From Pelomyxa schiedti (lineage: Eukaryota > Evosea > Pelobiontida > Pelomyxidae), in NCBI GenBank assembly GCA_020536535.1, contig JAHLWZ010000495.1, positions 1,089-39,319 of the forward strand: a stretch of 38,231 nt of DNA, in the 5' to 3' direction. The notes under the pieces were generated by a model, which made no database searches, was not told the origin of the DNA, and saw nothing but the letters and a program-made list of their open reading frames with translations. The position numbers and the translations under genes were made by a program. Below, piece after piece: positions 21,649 to 33,700 of this stretch (its first letter is position 1; each line of letters starts with the position of its first letter).

Positions 21649-24600
21649 ATGTCTACACCTCCCGCGAAAACGGCCGCCCAAGCGAGGTCAACATGCACTC
21701 ATACCACAACACCTACGGCTACTTCGTCAATGTCGGCAGCTGCGACGCCAACAACTGCCGCAACCCCGTCGTCGCCACAATCTCCAGCACGAAAAAAGTC
21801 CAGGCGTGGAGGTTCCAAAACAAAAACTTCGGCGACTAGCCCCAGTATCAGACAAACTGCCTCGTCCTCTTTCCTATTTGTGCCTGCTAAAAAAAAACGA
21901 GAGCCAAAGCTGCCACAGTTAAATTCTGTTCTACCGCCGCGGAGACCACAGAGAACCATTAGAAATATGATGCACAAATTGAAAGTGTCATCGGAAGTGA
22001 ACAGCTCTGCCCACAAAGAAGCTGGTAGTGCCTCCAATGATAGAACTTCTACAAGCTCTACTGCTAGCGTGACCTGTTCCAGCACCGGCCAGGAGGCTGG
22101 CAGTGATCACAATTCCCAGAACCTAAACTCACCACCTTCAATCCCTGCTATTACTTCAGTAGAGACAAGTACCAGGAACAGGAACTTAGTTGAATTCATG
22201 CAGAGTCATTTCAATGTTTTTGTTTTGAATCAGCTGAGTAATTTGGATACTGCTGAGCAAATCATCACCTTGGTTGAGCCAATTCAGAAACGTGCCCTGA
22301 GTCGAGATCATGAACTTCAGCACGCACTCGCCAACCTCTCGGCATGCCCAGATTGCCCTGCCTCATGCACAGAGTTCCTTGTGAATCATCTCAATGAATT
22401 CCCTCTTGAGATTCTGAAAGCAAATTCACAAAGCCTCACAGCCTTTGCAACATCCCTGGAGACAAAGCACCAATTTGTAGACAACGCAATTAGGTCGATA
22501 TCAATTGACAACAGTATTTCTAAGGAAGACAGAAAGCATGTGATTACCTTCATGAAAGACTACAAGCACATTATCGTGCAACAGACAGAAATGCTTCCGG
22601 ACAACAACATTCAGCTCGTCCAAATAGTGAAAGATGTGTGGGAACCACAAATAACTGACCTGCTTGCTCTTGTATGCTATTACATTATGTAATTTTCTCT
22701 TAATCAAACCAACTAGGTGATTTCTAAAGCTAAAGTTCTTATGGCCAGTGTTCCTCCCCAAGCACTGAGAGAAAGTGATGACCCTGGAAAGTTCTATCTG
22801 GATGTATCATCTGCAGAAGCCATTTGCACATGCATGGGGAATCTGGCTCCATACTTCATGAGGATTGGGCTGAAACTGAAGTCTGAGCCTCATGCCAACA
22901 AGCTGGTTGAGGCTGTGGTATTCCCAGACTTTGTAGACAGAGATACCCCTTTGCAAACGGTTCGCAACTGGCTCATGGAACGCTTTGTCCCTAGGATCCC
23001 TTCTGATAAACGTACAATGAACCCCCTTGTATTTGTCTTTGGGGCACCAGGCAGTGGAAAGGTCCGGCCTCTACTTAACTTTTTTTTTAAACCAAATCAC
23101 AGTCAAGGGCTCTGGATGAACTTGTCAATATGTTTGAAGCACCCAATAACCCACTTGCACCACCTACAACTTCCTCCTCTGAACCAAGCCAAGTGGGTAA
23201 CATTTTCTGTATTACTATCACCTGGAATGGGAATACACCTTTTAACCCGCTCGTGGATGCCAGTGGGGATGGCCTTCCTGGTCTTTTCCTTAGAATTTTG
23301 TTCTCGTATGTTTTGCCTTTTTGGTCTGTGGATAACCTTTCTTTCCTAAAGGCATTGGTTTGATGGCATCGGCCTTGTTAAATTTGCCTCTCACATCCAA
23401 AATTGGGAAGCAATTGTGGCTCAAATTTCTTCTACAGACGGCGAATTGCTTGAAAGGCTCTTTGATGCAATACATCTTCACAGCAAGAAAAGGCACGCCC
23501 TTTTGTGTGTTGACGAGATCTTGATGTCTAACAGTTCCTCAAAATCTGAGGAACACTCAATTGCCATCTGTAAGCAACTGGGAAACCTGTTAGATAAACA
23601 CAGAGCGACCAGTGAAGACCCTAATGCCAGTGTACTGATGGTACTTTTCTCGTGCCTAGACAAAGGCTGGGCAAAGGAGCTGAAAACCCACTCCGGTAGA
23701 CAAATCCTGTTTTCCCAGATGGATCCCATTCAATTCAGGCTGTGTGTCAAGCTGTTTGAGCAACATTTTCTGCGATTTGGAGAACAGGCAAAAGCTGGGC
23801 TCATGACTTTGCTTATGGATACTGGGGGCATTCCCTGCTTACTGGCAAGTGCCGAGCAGTGGCTGAGAAACGATAAAACTGCTTTGCAGTGGCTTGCTGG
23901 TCGTTCATACTCTCTGACAAGTATCATAGATGGTACTCGTGCTGGTTGCTTTGACGACGATACATTGGAGATTGTAAGTGCGGTAGTGTGTGCCAGGGAT
24001 GTAAATCCACTGACGCTCATTGGTGAGACATCCTTTTCTCGCCTTATTTCCCGTGGTCACCTTTACTGTCTGGGCCACAAACCATGCACCAGTGTGATTA
24101 CCTTACTTCAGTTTGCTTCTGAGCACAATGCTCCTCCTGTTCATACCTTTGAGGATGTTATCACTCTCCTTGATGATAACTCAGGAAAGACCCTCGAGCA
24201 AGTGTCAATTCTCCTTAATTTCATTCTGAATCCTACAGTAAGTTGGGCCAGTGGGCAAGCGTTGGAGGACTTTTGTACCCTGCACCCTTTCCTCCTCACT
24301 CTATGCAATGCAAAAGAGGGTGATAGGACGTTTACTGTATGCTCGATGTTTGGGAGTCCTAAGTTTCGGAGATGTGTAGAAGCAGTCGTAGGAGAGATGG
24401 CAGTCTTCCCCAGGATCCCACATTTTCTCTGCTGGAATGTTCCATATGAAGGGCAATCTCATCACTTCTATTGGTGGGCAAAGAATCACGTCAATTTGTT
24501 GCGACTTGGATCCGTAGTTCGTTGCTGCCACAATAATCCTGGGTAAGTCCTAGCTCTCTTGTTTCTCAATACTCAATTTTAGAACCTCCAAAACAAAATA

Positions 24601-25115
24601 GTTTCGAGACTGTATTCTTACTGGCATCTGCATGCACGAAAGACAAGTTTATCATTTGTCTGGAGGCCAAGTACTCAGAGGAAAAAAGCACAAGCACACT
24701 CTCGGCAGAAGATATTGTAGATAAATGGAGAAACACGCAGGATCAAATTCAACCCCTGTTACAAACAACGGCATGGGGGGGATCCACAGTGATTCTTATG
24801 ATAGTAGCCCTGCGGCAGCTTCCAAAGACCCTCAATTTCCAGCTACCTCCCGATGCCAACATTGTCATTGTGGACAGGCAACAATTTGTGAAGTACCTTG
24901 GGCCCACTATTGGTCGCCGTTTTGAGTCAGCAGACCAGGTTTGTTCCCTTCTCCAGACAAGAAAATACCACAACCAACAACGTCAAGGTGCAGTTTGAAG
25001 ACTTTATCTACAGGGAAACTACCACAGCCTCTCATTCCTGAACAGGTTAGGCCGAACTAATTCAGCTGCATGTCTGAACAATCTTAATAGGAGTCTCCTG
25101 ACGACTTGCGCATGA
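21649..25115 (+). CDS. Crinkler-type P-loop NTPase with PD-(D/E)XK nuclease-like domain
   Basis: ATG 21649 opens a disordered Ser/Thr/Lys-rich N terminus of about 150 residues, followed by an all-helical segment (about 22150-22690). The NTPase core has Walker A GAPGSGK at about 23041-23061, directly followed by an intron, and Walker B ALLCVDEI near 23500-23520. A helical lid follows to about 24540. A C-terminal segment has FIICLEAKY (about 24650-24676), an ExK signature of restriction-like nucleases, then beta-strand-rich sequence to about 24938. This NTPase-plus-nuclease layout is that of Crinkler/RHS-type (CR) effectors and related transposon-derived proteins, known in oomycetes, fungi, amoebae and others. 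No classical LFLAK-type header is seen. The join at 24540-24590 changes frame by one base relative to the simplest splice, so there may be an unrecognised intron border or a frameshift. The last exons are uncertain: alternative joins would stop at about 25030 or 25115. Confidence 0.72.
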
Positions 25116-25305
25116 AAAAAAAAACTAGAGCTTCAAGTCCGATCCCGACGGCGAGGGAAACTACTCTGCTGCTGCTACGACGACGGAGACGGGCGTGTAC
25201 TGGCGCACTTGTCTATAACTGTAGATAGAGAGTATCAGTAGTGAACAACGAGAGAAACCTCATAGTTTTTTTTCCCTCTTTTTGTACAACCTGCATGCTA
25301 CAATA
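25116..25305. other. Short gap between convergent genes
   Basis: This region holds the 3' ends of the Crinkler-like gene (+) and the TRK transporter gene (-). An Arg-rich plus-strand frame to about 25227 may be an alternative tail of the former. Confidence 0.35.
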
Positions 25306-28286
25306 TCATAGTACATCCATCTCGCACCCCAAGGAGGACTCTATGGACCCGTCAGCGTGTTGTGCCATGTGAGTGGGAGGCAGTTGTACTGCGGCATCGA
25401 GCGTTGGTGGGAACCCACGCATTCTGCCCATGATGAGTGCCAGTGTGACCACAACTTGCGAAAAGCCGCGGAAAGTCTGGGCCAGCCCGCCATTGGCACA
25501 TACAGTGGTAGTGGTAGTGAGTGAGGAGGTGGATGACACTGTCTCCACGGTTTTGCAGTAGCCAAGGGAGATTCCCACACCGTCGTAGGCGCTCAGTAAT
25601 TCGAAGATGACACCAAATATGGAGAAGCCAGGGTCGGTACCTTGCCGGTAGAACTCGGCAACCAAGACTAGGAAGACCAGAGAGAATGCCCATAAGACAT
25701 CACTGCCAACAGCACTGTGAAGTTGCAGGAGGCCCCCGCTCGTGTCAGGTATGCTTACTGGAAGGGCGTCATCTCCAATTACCTCTGGGGCGGCAGCTGG
25801 AGGGGTTGGTGGTGGAGAACGCTCAGGCGAAGGCGATGGAGAAGGAGTACTTCTTGGACTGGGAAGAGCCGGGGAAGAAGATGGAGACTTGGGATGTGTT
25901 GGTGAAGGAGGAGGTGGAATATTGGTGTCTGCAATAACATGCACAACATCCTCGGCCATGCACTTCAACAGATCCTTTCCCCGATTCCCTGGGCGTGGAG
26001 AGCCTTGCGGGCTTGCAATGGGAGCTGATGTTAACAGTACGGAAGGAGATTGAGAGCGCGGAATAAGTGCAGGCGGTGTGACTGCTCCTGTCGAGTCCCC
26101 CAGTTTAGCAGGCGAATGTGAAGCCTGAACAGCAGCCGCGTTCATCTGTCTTATCAAGGCCAGGTCCAAAGGAAGTGGGGGGGAGTCAAGACTTCGTTTT
26201 CCAGTTGGCGTGCGCTCAACAACCTCCGTGATTACATCTCTTGCAAGAAGATTTGTCCAAAATTTGGATTCGTATCTTACTGAACTCGATTTGAGTGTAA
26301 CCTACAATAAGTAAGTTTTTCCTCGTAATTACTGAGTGAAGTTACACACGATAAAAGGATAGGCTGAAGTAGTCATAAAGAAGAGTATGATCTGTGTATT
26401 GAATAAGGGGCTTGGGAAGGATGCGAGGCATTATACAAATTGATAAGCTTGGTGAGTTTGTGATACGTCAACTACAGGAAACCCAGTTGCTCTACTAACG
26501 GTTAAGACAAATATTAGGATGGGATTATGTGTTTGCCTTGTATTTATTGCCTCAAGCAATGATATCAAAAATCTACCCCATCCCGTGCAGTTCCCATTGT
26601 TGCATTCTACAAGTAAGGGCATATCGCGGTTGAGTACCCAGAACACGATGATCTGAGCAATGAGTAGTATTGTCCAACTTATGCCAAGCACTCTTGTTAT
26701 GACTGCGGGAAAGAGATGTGTGCTACACTCTCGGGGATACACGAGCAGAAATTTAAATGACGGTCGGTGAGTAACTCTCCAAAAAACCCATACAAAGAAA
26801 CGCAAGTAGATTGGAAGTGCAGTATTCCCAACAGCCATCAGCACAAACAAGGTCAAAACAATTACAGTGTTGGTGTTATATGGCATAAGTCCATCTGCAT
26901 CATATTAGATTCTTTTTGAATACTACACTCTTACCACTGAAAAAAGGGAACCCGGCTTGAAAGAAGGCGCCATTGACGTGAAAGAATGCCCACCAGGTTG
27001 GGTTCGTGTTCCGCGCCAGTAATGAGTCTCGAATCTTGGTGTCGAAGTTGACGTAAAGGCCCAACACCAAGAATCCCAATCCAAGGAAAAACAGTAAAAA
27101 CAGCACCAAGATGGCAGCGAGAAATACAAGTGCTTCGTACTCTGTGAAAAAATTACTGGATAGGTCATCAAAGTGCGGATGGAAACCAACTGCAAGACTG
27201 CGAAACAACTTAGATCCAGCTTTGTGTACATTGTGAGAAAAGTGGTTCCGTAAAAATATTATCTGCATGTGGGAAATGAGCACACAACAATTAGTAGGAA
27301 CTATTGCAGCATACTTTTAAAATAACAGGAACCAAGACAAGCGTTGGGACGCCTCCTAGCCACATGAATACGATATGCAACCCTTTGCTGGCATTCGAGA
27401 GACCTTAATTGTTGTCCCAGAGTTAGAACTACTTTAGTTACAGTACGATGCAAGAAACCTTGAAAATCGAGAGTACCCATTCCTGTCACTCCAACTGAAG
27501 CGCCGATTGACGCCAATGCTGCTGTATAAGGTATCCCGACAGAAACTGTGTCTGTTCATTGTCAGTGCAATGAAACGCATAGATAAACTCACCAGGAAAC
27601 TTCCCCTGTACTACAGAATCTTTTTCCATGGCCTTTAAGATAGCCCCTCCAATGAGGCACAGGAGTAAGAAATATAACATATGACAATGGGCAAAGGTAG
27701 TTTGCTTTTTAGCGACAACTTTAATTGCTTGCCATAATCGCTTCCCTGTGTTCTTAAGTCCGCCAACGTTCTCTTCGTGTGGATTGGAATCTATTTGAAC
27801 AGTCTCCGGCTCTTGTGGGATAGATATTGCAGATATTGTGGGCTCTGGTGACCACTCTTTTGACTTACGCGGGTGGGTGTCATGCTGATGGTGATGCTTG
27901 TGATGCTTTCGTCTGCGTCTGTGGGGTCTCGGAGAATGGGAAACGGATTCTGGGCGTCTAGAACGCGACCAAGAATGCGAACGATCGCGAGAGTGGGAGC
28001 GAGAGCGAAGGTGAGAGTGGCCCTTGTGCGAGCGAGAACTCCGCGAGAGTTCAATGCTGGCGTGTCTACGGCTTCGGGAGCGAGATCTCGTGCGGGTGTC
28101 GGAGCACGATCTGCACCTGGAGTGCCGCCTTTTCAAGCTGCGCGATCGACGTATGCTACGGGACCTGCTTTGGCGTTGATCTGGAGATGTAGATGGAAGT
28201 GGAGATGGCGATGCAGATCTGACCCTCGGCTCCAAAGTGACGACACAACCCCGGCGCGCAACCGCGTTGCTTTCGTCTTCCGACAT
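25306..28286 (-). CDS. TRK/TrkH-family potassium transporter with SR-rich N terminus
   Basis: A multi-pass cation (K+) transporter. ATG at 28286. About 200 N-terminal residues are packed with Arg-Ser and Ser-His-Arg repeats, like splicing-factor RS domains, then His-rich (about 27800-28250). The first membrane helix is MLYFLLLCLIGGAILKAM (about 27640-27690). The next exons give SIGASVGVTGMGTLDFQGF (about 27450-27510) and, after a short intron, GLHIVFMWLGGVPTLVLVPV (about 27310-27380). Exon 26930-27265 carries two long hydrophobic helices and the pore-like NPTWWAFFHVNGAFFQAGF. Exon 26441-26889 has VGNTALPIYLRF and the pore segment SRATGFPVVDVSQTHQ. A helix FFMTTSAYPFIV follows near 26355-26400. 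Then a Pro/Ser-rich cytosolic loop (about 25760-26160) and the last membrane part with SAYDGVGISLGY and GFSQVVVTLALIMGRMRGFP, closely matching TRK C termini. Four pore repeats can be traced. Stop at 25306-25308. Confidence 0.87.
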
Positions 28287-28600
28287 CGCGCGTCCAATTT
28301 ATTAGGAACAATGTTGTTGCGCCCGTTGTCGGCGGGTGTCGTCGAAGCTAAATTACGTTCGAGATCTTGTGGAACCGTTCCAACGCTTCCAAAAGAAGGA
28401 GCTGGGAAATGGCCCTGTGCATTTCGATGTGTTCCTCACCATAAGCACAGTAGAACGCCCGTTTTTGTGTTACGAACGGAGACTGTGAGTCAAAGATAAT
28501 GTGCTGAGAAGTATTGCACTTTTCCTCCACTTTTTCGGGCTGCTAAAAGCAGAAGAGAATTGGTCCAGCGATCGTTTTTAAGTGCTTTCAGTGCTTTGGC
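28287..28600. promoter_or_regulatory. Divergent promoter region
   Basis: These 314 bases separate the TRK start (28286, -) from the PqiA-like gene start (28601, +). Small ORFs here look like chance. Probably 5' UTRs and promoters of both genes; no defined motif found. Confidence 0.35.
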
Positions 28601-31600
28601 ATGAGGTACTTGCCTTGCTGTTTGCTTTGTCTGCTTCTGGTTTCATGTACCCCTCAAGTCCTGTCTCAGTCCTCATCATCAACTTCACCCTCTCAGGGTG
28701 AGGCGGACTCCTCGTCGCCGTCTTGGTGCGCGTCGTCGCTCGAGTCGTGGATTTCTGACATCACCCTATATTGGGAAGGCAACACAAACCTCGTCGACAC
28801 CGATTTCCTTGCCCGGCATTACCTCCTCAACGCAACCAACATGACCCTCCATGACATTTCGGTTTCCTCCTTGTCTGCAGTCCTCAATCCCCAACAGTCT
28901 TCTGAATCGACATCAACATCAGCAGGCACAAACAGTGCAACTTCTCTTGGATTTGGGTTTTCCCTCTCTGGCGTGCAACTGTCGTTCGAAGCGATCTGGA
29001 CCATAATCGAGACCACGACCGACGGGCTCAGCGTCCTTTACAACTCCACATTCCCGGCCGTCCTCAACGTCACAAATAGCACCGACAATGAGGTGTATCT
29101 CGCCTTCCAGATACAGAATGACGGCGTCTTGGCTCAGAACCTGACCCTCACAGATTGCCAGGTGAATATCAATTTCACACTGTACCTGCCAAATTCCACG
29201 AGTTACGTCGAACTTCTGTCGACTGCCCTCGCACTTTTCCTGTGCGACGAGATTGACGACTTTGTGATCGAAACACTGGCACCTCTGATTGACTCTATCA
29301 ATTCGTTCATATCTCCTTACACATCGATGCCTCCAGATCCACTTATGGTTCCGGAACCCCTGCCTACCGCAAATAATCTGACAGAAAACGCGTTTATAAA
29401 TGCAGTGGACTGGTTTCTAAATGTGGAAGTTGGGGCTAATGGGCCACTTGGTTTGAATCCCATAATGAACGTGCTGACTAACTACACCGGTGTATTGAAC
29501 ATTGATATGGACTCTGATGGGGATATTTTCCAAATGCAGAGTTTGACCCTTGGTGGCTTGAATACTTTCACCAATACAACAACCCTTTTTGTGCCAATTG
29601 ACAATGTGACTTTGGATACACAGCTCATTCTAGAATCCGTGGATGTTGATCTCTCCTTTTTATTGACGGTCAATCTCACTTCTTTAATTGACTCATCGTC
29701 TCTCTTACCATCAGCCAATTTATGTGAAAATGCGATTTTCGCTTTTTCGCTTGCTGAGCCTGATCTTACTGCCCTAATGCAATTTGCATGGTACATTGCT
29801 TATCTGGCAACCAACTGGACAGACCCAATGTGCTTAGATTTTGATTGCATCCTGTCTTCCATAGGCGCGAACGATACAGCCTTTACTTCTGCCTACACCG
29901 ATATGTCCACATCGTTTTCTTTCATTATGTCTTTCAATGACAGCGGTACCCAAACACTGGAACATGATGTGTCAGAGGCAATAACAATGGTGGGAGGGGC
30001 CTTTTTGGAAATGTTTCCAGTGTATGTTCCAAGCACTGTAACAGCTATTTTGTATGCCCTTCTTCTTCCATTTTTAAACTCCAAAATGAGTGAATACTTT
30101 GAGAATCAAACTTGTCCATATACTGCTGATGTTACCGACCCACAGGAGGAAATAGACGTTCTTACAACCAGCCTTGCATTTAGTCTTGCAGTGGTCTTCG
30201 CTGTGGGAATTTTTCTGGCTGCGGAGGCGATTCACTGGAGAAAAAATCGGAAGGCCAAGGAAGCAAATGCGAATGAAACCACAGCTCTTGTTAGTGATAC
30301 AACGCCGGTAGATAATTCGGAAGGAGGCTCAGGAACGCCCAAAAAGCCACAAGAGGTGCCGAAGTCAAATTATACAGGCTCTAGTCTGATTCTGCACCCC
30401 CATCTTCACTGGATCATTCGATTTGGCATGTTTCTTGCTGTGTGTGCAAATTTTGCAATTTTTATTTGTTCTGGAAGTACTGGAGGGACAGAAGTATATC
30501 TTTCACTCAATACCGGGACGAGGATAATTGATAGTGATCCTCTTATGATTTTTACATTGGAGTCCTCTGTTACAGTGAGTTCCTCCTCTAAGGTTCTAAA
30601 AGGGAACTTAATCCATATAGGATATGTGGGAGGCTGGCCTCTGGCCAATAGCAATCATTGTGGCATTGTTTTCTGGAGTGTGGCCACGTCTCAAAATTAT
30701 TTTGATGGGGGCTGCATGGGTTGTTCCAGTTTATTTTTTGTCAACTAAACGAAGAGAGCTGGGGATAATGGCCCTTGGTAGTATCTACTTCATTTTTACC
30801 CCCATTAAAGATGACCAAAGATGCTTTGGGAAAATGGTCATTGGTTGATTCCTTCATGATGATTATCATGATGGTGGCATTTAGATTCTCTGTTGCATTT
30901 CCGCTCTATGAAGTTGAAAATGTTTATATCAAACAGCCCTTTACCATTGACGTTTATGTTCTCATGTTAGCTGGCTTCATCATCTTCCTAATGGGAACAA
31001 TGGTTTCACTTCTACTATCACACCTTATTGTGGCTGCGCACAGATTAGCAGAATCCCTTGCAAAAAGCAAAGGCGAAGAAGAAGACTCCAAAGTGGAATC
31101 CCTATTCATGCATGTTATAAGGCATGGTCCAAGGAGGCGCAAGCACATTAGGGTAGCTTACACCATTGGAGTTGCCGTTGTGCTATGTGGCACGTTCGTA
31201 GTTATGATCCTTGCATTTCGCATCGATTCCTTTTCGTTTCACTTTGGAGGACTTGCTGGGTGGCTTCTTGAAGAAATTGGTTTATCAGCTACTCGGACAT
31301 TCTCCATTGTCACCCTTGCTTATGCCATACCCTCAACCAGCACAGAATCCGATCCTTGGATCTGGGTTGTCACGCTGGTCTATGCTTGCACTTGCATATT
31401 CTTCCCGCTGATTCAGATAATACTCCTGTTCATCCTGTGGATGACTCCCCTCCCAAGAATTGTACAAAAGATAGGACTTATTGTCGCGGAGGTACTCAAT
31501 GCCTGGTCCGCCCTGGAGGTAACATTTCCACATCCCTTTTTCTCCTTCTCCTTACTCCTATTCTTACTTCAATTTCGACTAACAACACCAACCTTTTTCC

Positions 31601-32027
31601 CTTCCAAAAAAAACAAAAAAACAAAAAAAAGGTGTTCTTTTTGGCAATATGCACGTCACTTTTGCAACTGGAGCAGTTCGCGGCCTTCCTTGTCGACGAC
31701 GCCTGCGCATCCATCGACGTTTTCCTGGAGCAGTACATGAGCGGGCTCCTCGAGGGCGACGCAACCTGCTTCACGGTGAACACGGAGCTACTTGCCGGCG
31801 CGTGGCTGCTGCTCGCCGGCAGCATATCGTACATGGTCACGGCGTGGATTGTGATGAGGGCTTGCCACAGGGTCATCAACAGGGAGGATTTCGAGCGGGG
31901 ATCATGCAACTGCAGCTGTTGCTGGGGGTTCTGCTCAAAGTGCACTCGTGGGGGCCACAAGAGCGATGGCGAGAGTGAACCCAGTGACACTGACACTGAC
32001 ACTGGAGACCACAAAGCGACAATCTAA
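28601..32027 (+). CDS. Membrane protein: TULIP/BPI-like ectodomain plus PqiA-like membrane region
   Basis: ATG 28601 starts a signal peptide (MRYLPCCLLCLLLVSC). A luminal or extracellular part of about 480 residues follows, rich in N-glycosylation sequons (Asn-x-Ser/Thr) and beta-like, with amphipathic repeats. A Cys-containing segment, LFLCDEIDDFVIETLAPLID, resembles BPI/LBP lipid-binding folds (tentative). The first membrane helix is at about 30160-30230, then a Lys/Glu linker, helix WIIRFGMFLAVCANFAIFIC (about 30410-30470), and a second segment after an intron (30576-30620). There, GLWPIAIIVALFSGVWPRLK is followed, after another short intron, by LGKWSLVDSFMMIIMMVAF (about 30829-30890). GxWSxxDxF is the signature of bacterial PqiA-type membrane proteins. 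Further helices follow; the last exon starts at 31633 after an A-rich acceptor and ends with Cys-rich and Asp/Thr repeats. PqiA relatives take part in lipid movement between membranes, so lipid transfer is a reasonable inference. Confidence 0.75.
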
Positions 32028-32549
32028 AATTAAACAGTATTGTATTACGGTGCAGCACCATACTCATTGGTTTTTTAAACTAAGAACGGTGTCTTCTTGC
32101 TATGCTGAGCGATTCCATGTACGAGAGGCGTTGTGTGAACGAGTACTTCGCTCGTTTCTTTTTAGAGAATATTGAATTCCCTGAACCTCCTTTGAATAAG
32201 GGGAATTTACTGCAACAATACAAAGCAATCCTGCCAAACTTGGGGGTCAAACCAACTCTACCCAAAAAACACAAGAAAATTCTGGATCTGGTCCGGATGG
32301 TGTCAAAATCGTGTCGAACCAGGGGGAGAAGGTAGTACAGAGCTGTGAGCAGTGTTTCCCTTGGTTCCCAGTGAAAAAGGAGGCACAGGGACTGAGGAAA
32401 CCCAAAAAGTGGTGGTAACTGGATGGGTGCCGGAAAAAAAAAGTACAATCAATCATTCTCCTAAATTGATTACAAAAAACCTGTTTGATTGTGGGCAAAC
32501 TGTTGTGGTATGTGGTAGTGCATAAGAAGTTGTGGCATGATGGTTTTGA
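32028..32549. other. Unassigned stretch beside the dead transposon
   Basis: A plus-strand frame at 32102-32335 is open for 77 codons but has no recognised domain. It may be part of the decayed element or chance. Nothing else is supported. Confidence 0.3.
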
Positions 32550-33700
32550 GGTCTAACACACATCCACAGTCACCATTGTCCCAAAATATGACATTGGCTT
32601 CACATGTTAGTAACAGATTTCGCAGAATGGTACAATCTACAACGTTGTATCAAAAAATCGAAATTGTCGCATCGTTGTGTCAAAAATCAAGAAATTGGAG
32701 TTATTTGACCCCCAAAACTCGTTATATGGAAGCTGCACTGGCACGAGCACAAAAGTACTTTCTGGCTAGTGCTGCCAAATGGGGAAAAGAATTCCTGGGT
32801 ATTCATTAGTGAGAGAGAACTGAGTGAAGAAACAATACTTGGAAGTTGCCCACCTCTTTGCAGGGGAGGACGGTTTAGATAAGAGGAGACTTCATCAGAC
32901 TTGGGGGAATCAATACCATAAGTGGAAATAAAATCTTTGGCCCCTCAACAGTGAAGATATTTGCTGGTAAGGGGACTGGCAGCCGTTGTAGAAGGTAGAC
33001 GTTGTTGGTGTTAGAAAATAAAATGGCAATTACAACACACCGTTTGAGCATCTTGTATGTGGAATTCCACCTTGTGTCATTGGCATTAATGAGTTTGAGT
33101 TGTGGTTTATTCTTTCTCAATTGGTGCTACAGGTTGCTTTGGAGCTCCATGAAAAATAAGAAATCAATGGTTTAATCATTGAAAGGAGTGACTGCACATC
33201 AGGTTCCTAAGGATAATAAGGAAAAGTCTCAGGACATATAGAAACACACAGAAAGAATATTCTGGACAGTCAGTTGCAACACATGGCAACCACATGAAAG
33301 GTAGCCTAATCTCAGAGCTTTTGCAGTGGCAATCATGTTTGCTCCTTCGTCAGAAGCAAACTCCACACCTGCAATAGTTAACAGGAAGCACCAGAAACAG
33401 TGTCAAACTACTTTGATGGAGGGCCACTCTGTGTTCATAACACAGCTGATATTTGTTGTAAAATCAATATGTGAGAGGGTCCGCACTGGCCTCACAGCAA
33501 CTAGGATCTCCAGTGGTTGCCAGTCGTGGGTAATGAGGAAAAATATCACTCCCAAGTAGCCCACATTGGCACTAATTGTGTTAAAAAGGAAGGAAATACA
33601 AAGAAACAGTTACGTAGATGTCCAGACATCTGATTTAACTGTTGCAAAGCACGTGGAATCTGCTTGTATCACACTTTTTATCTTGGAAATGTTAATACAG
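32550..33700 (-). mobile_element. Degraded hAT-family transposase
   Basis: Read on the minus strand, scattered pieces match hAT transposases in the right order. ITHDWQPLEILVAVRPV lies near 33480-33535 (the domain before the catalytic core), SDEGANMIATAKALRLGYL with a Cys/His follow-on near 33270-33360, and INANDTRWNSTYKMLKR near 33045-33100, the diagnostic TRWNSTYxML block. Stops and frame changes interrupt it, and no intact C-terminal dimerisation block was found, so it is inactive. I did not find terminal inverted repeats or an 8-bp target duplication with confidence. Edges are approximate. Confidence 0.8.

Noticed and set aside
27873-28499. 208-codon plus-strand ORF
   Set aside because: It lies antisense to the SR-rich exon of the TRK gene, where repeated Arg/Ser codons keep the opposite strand open.
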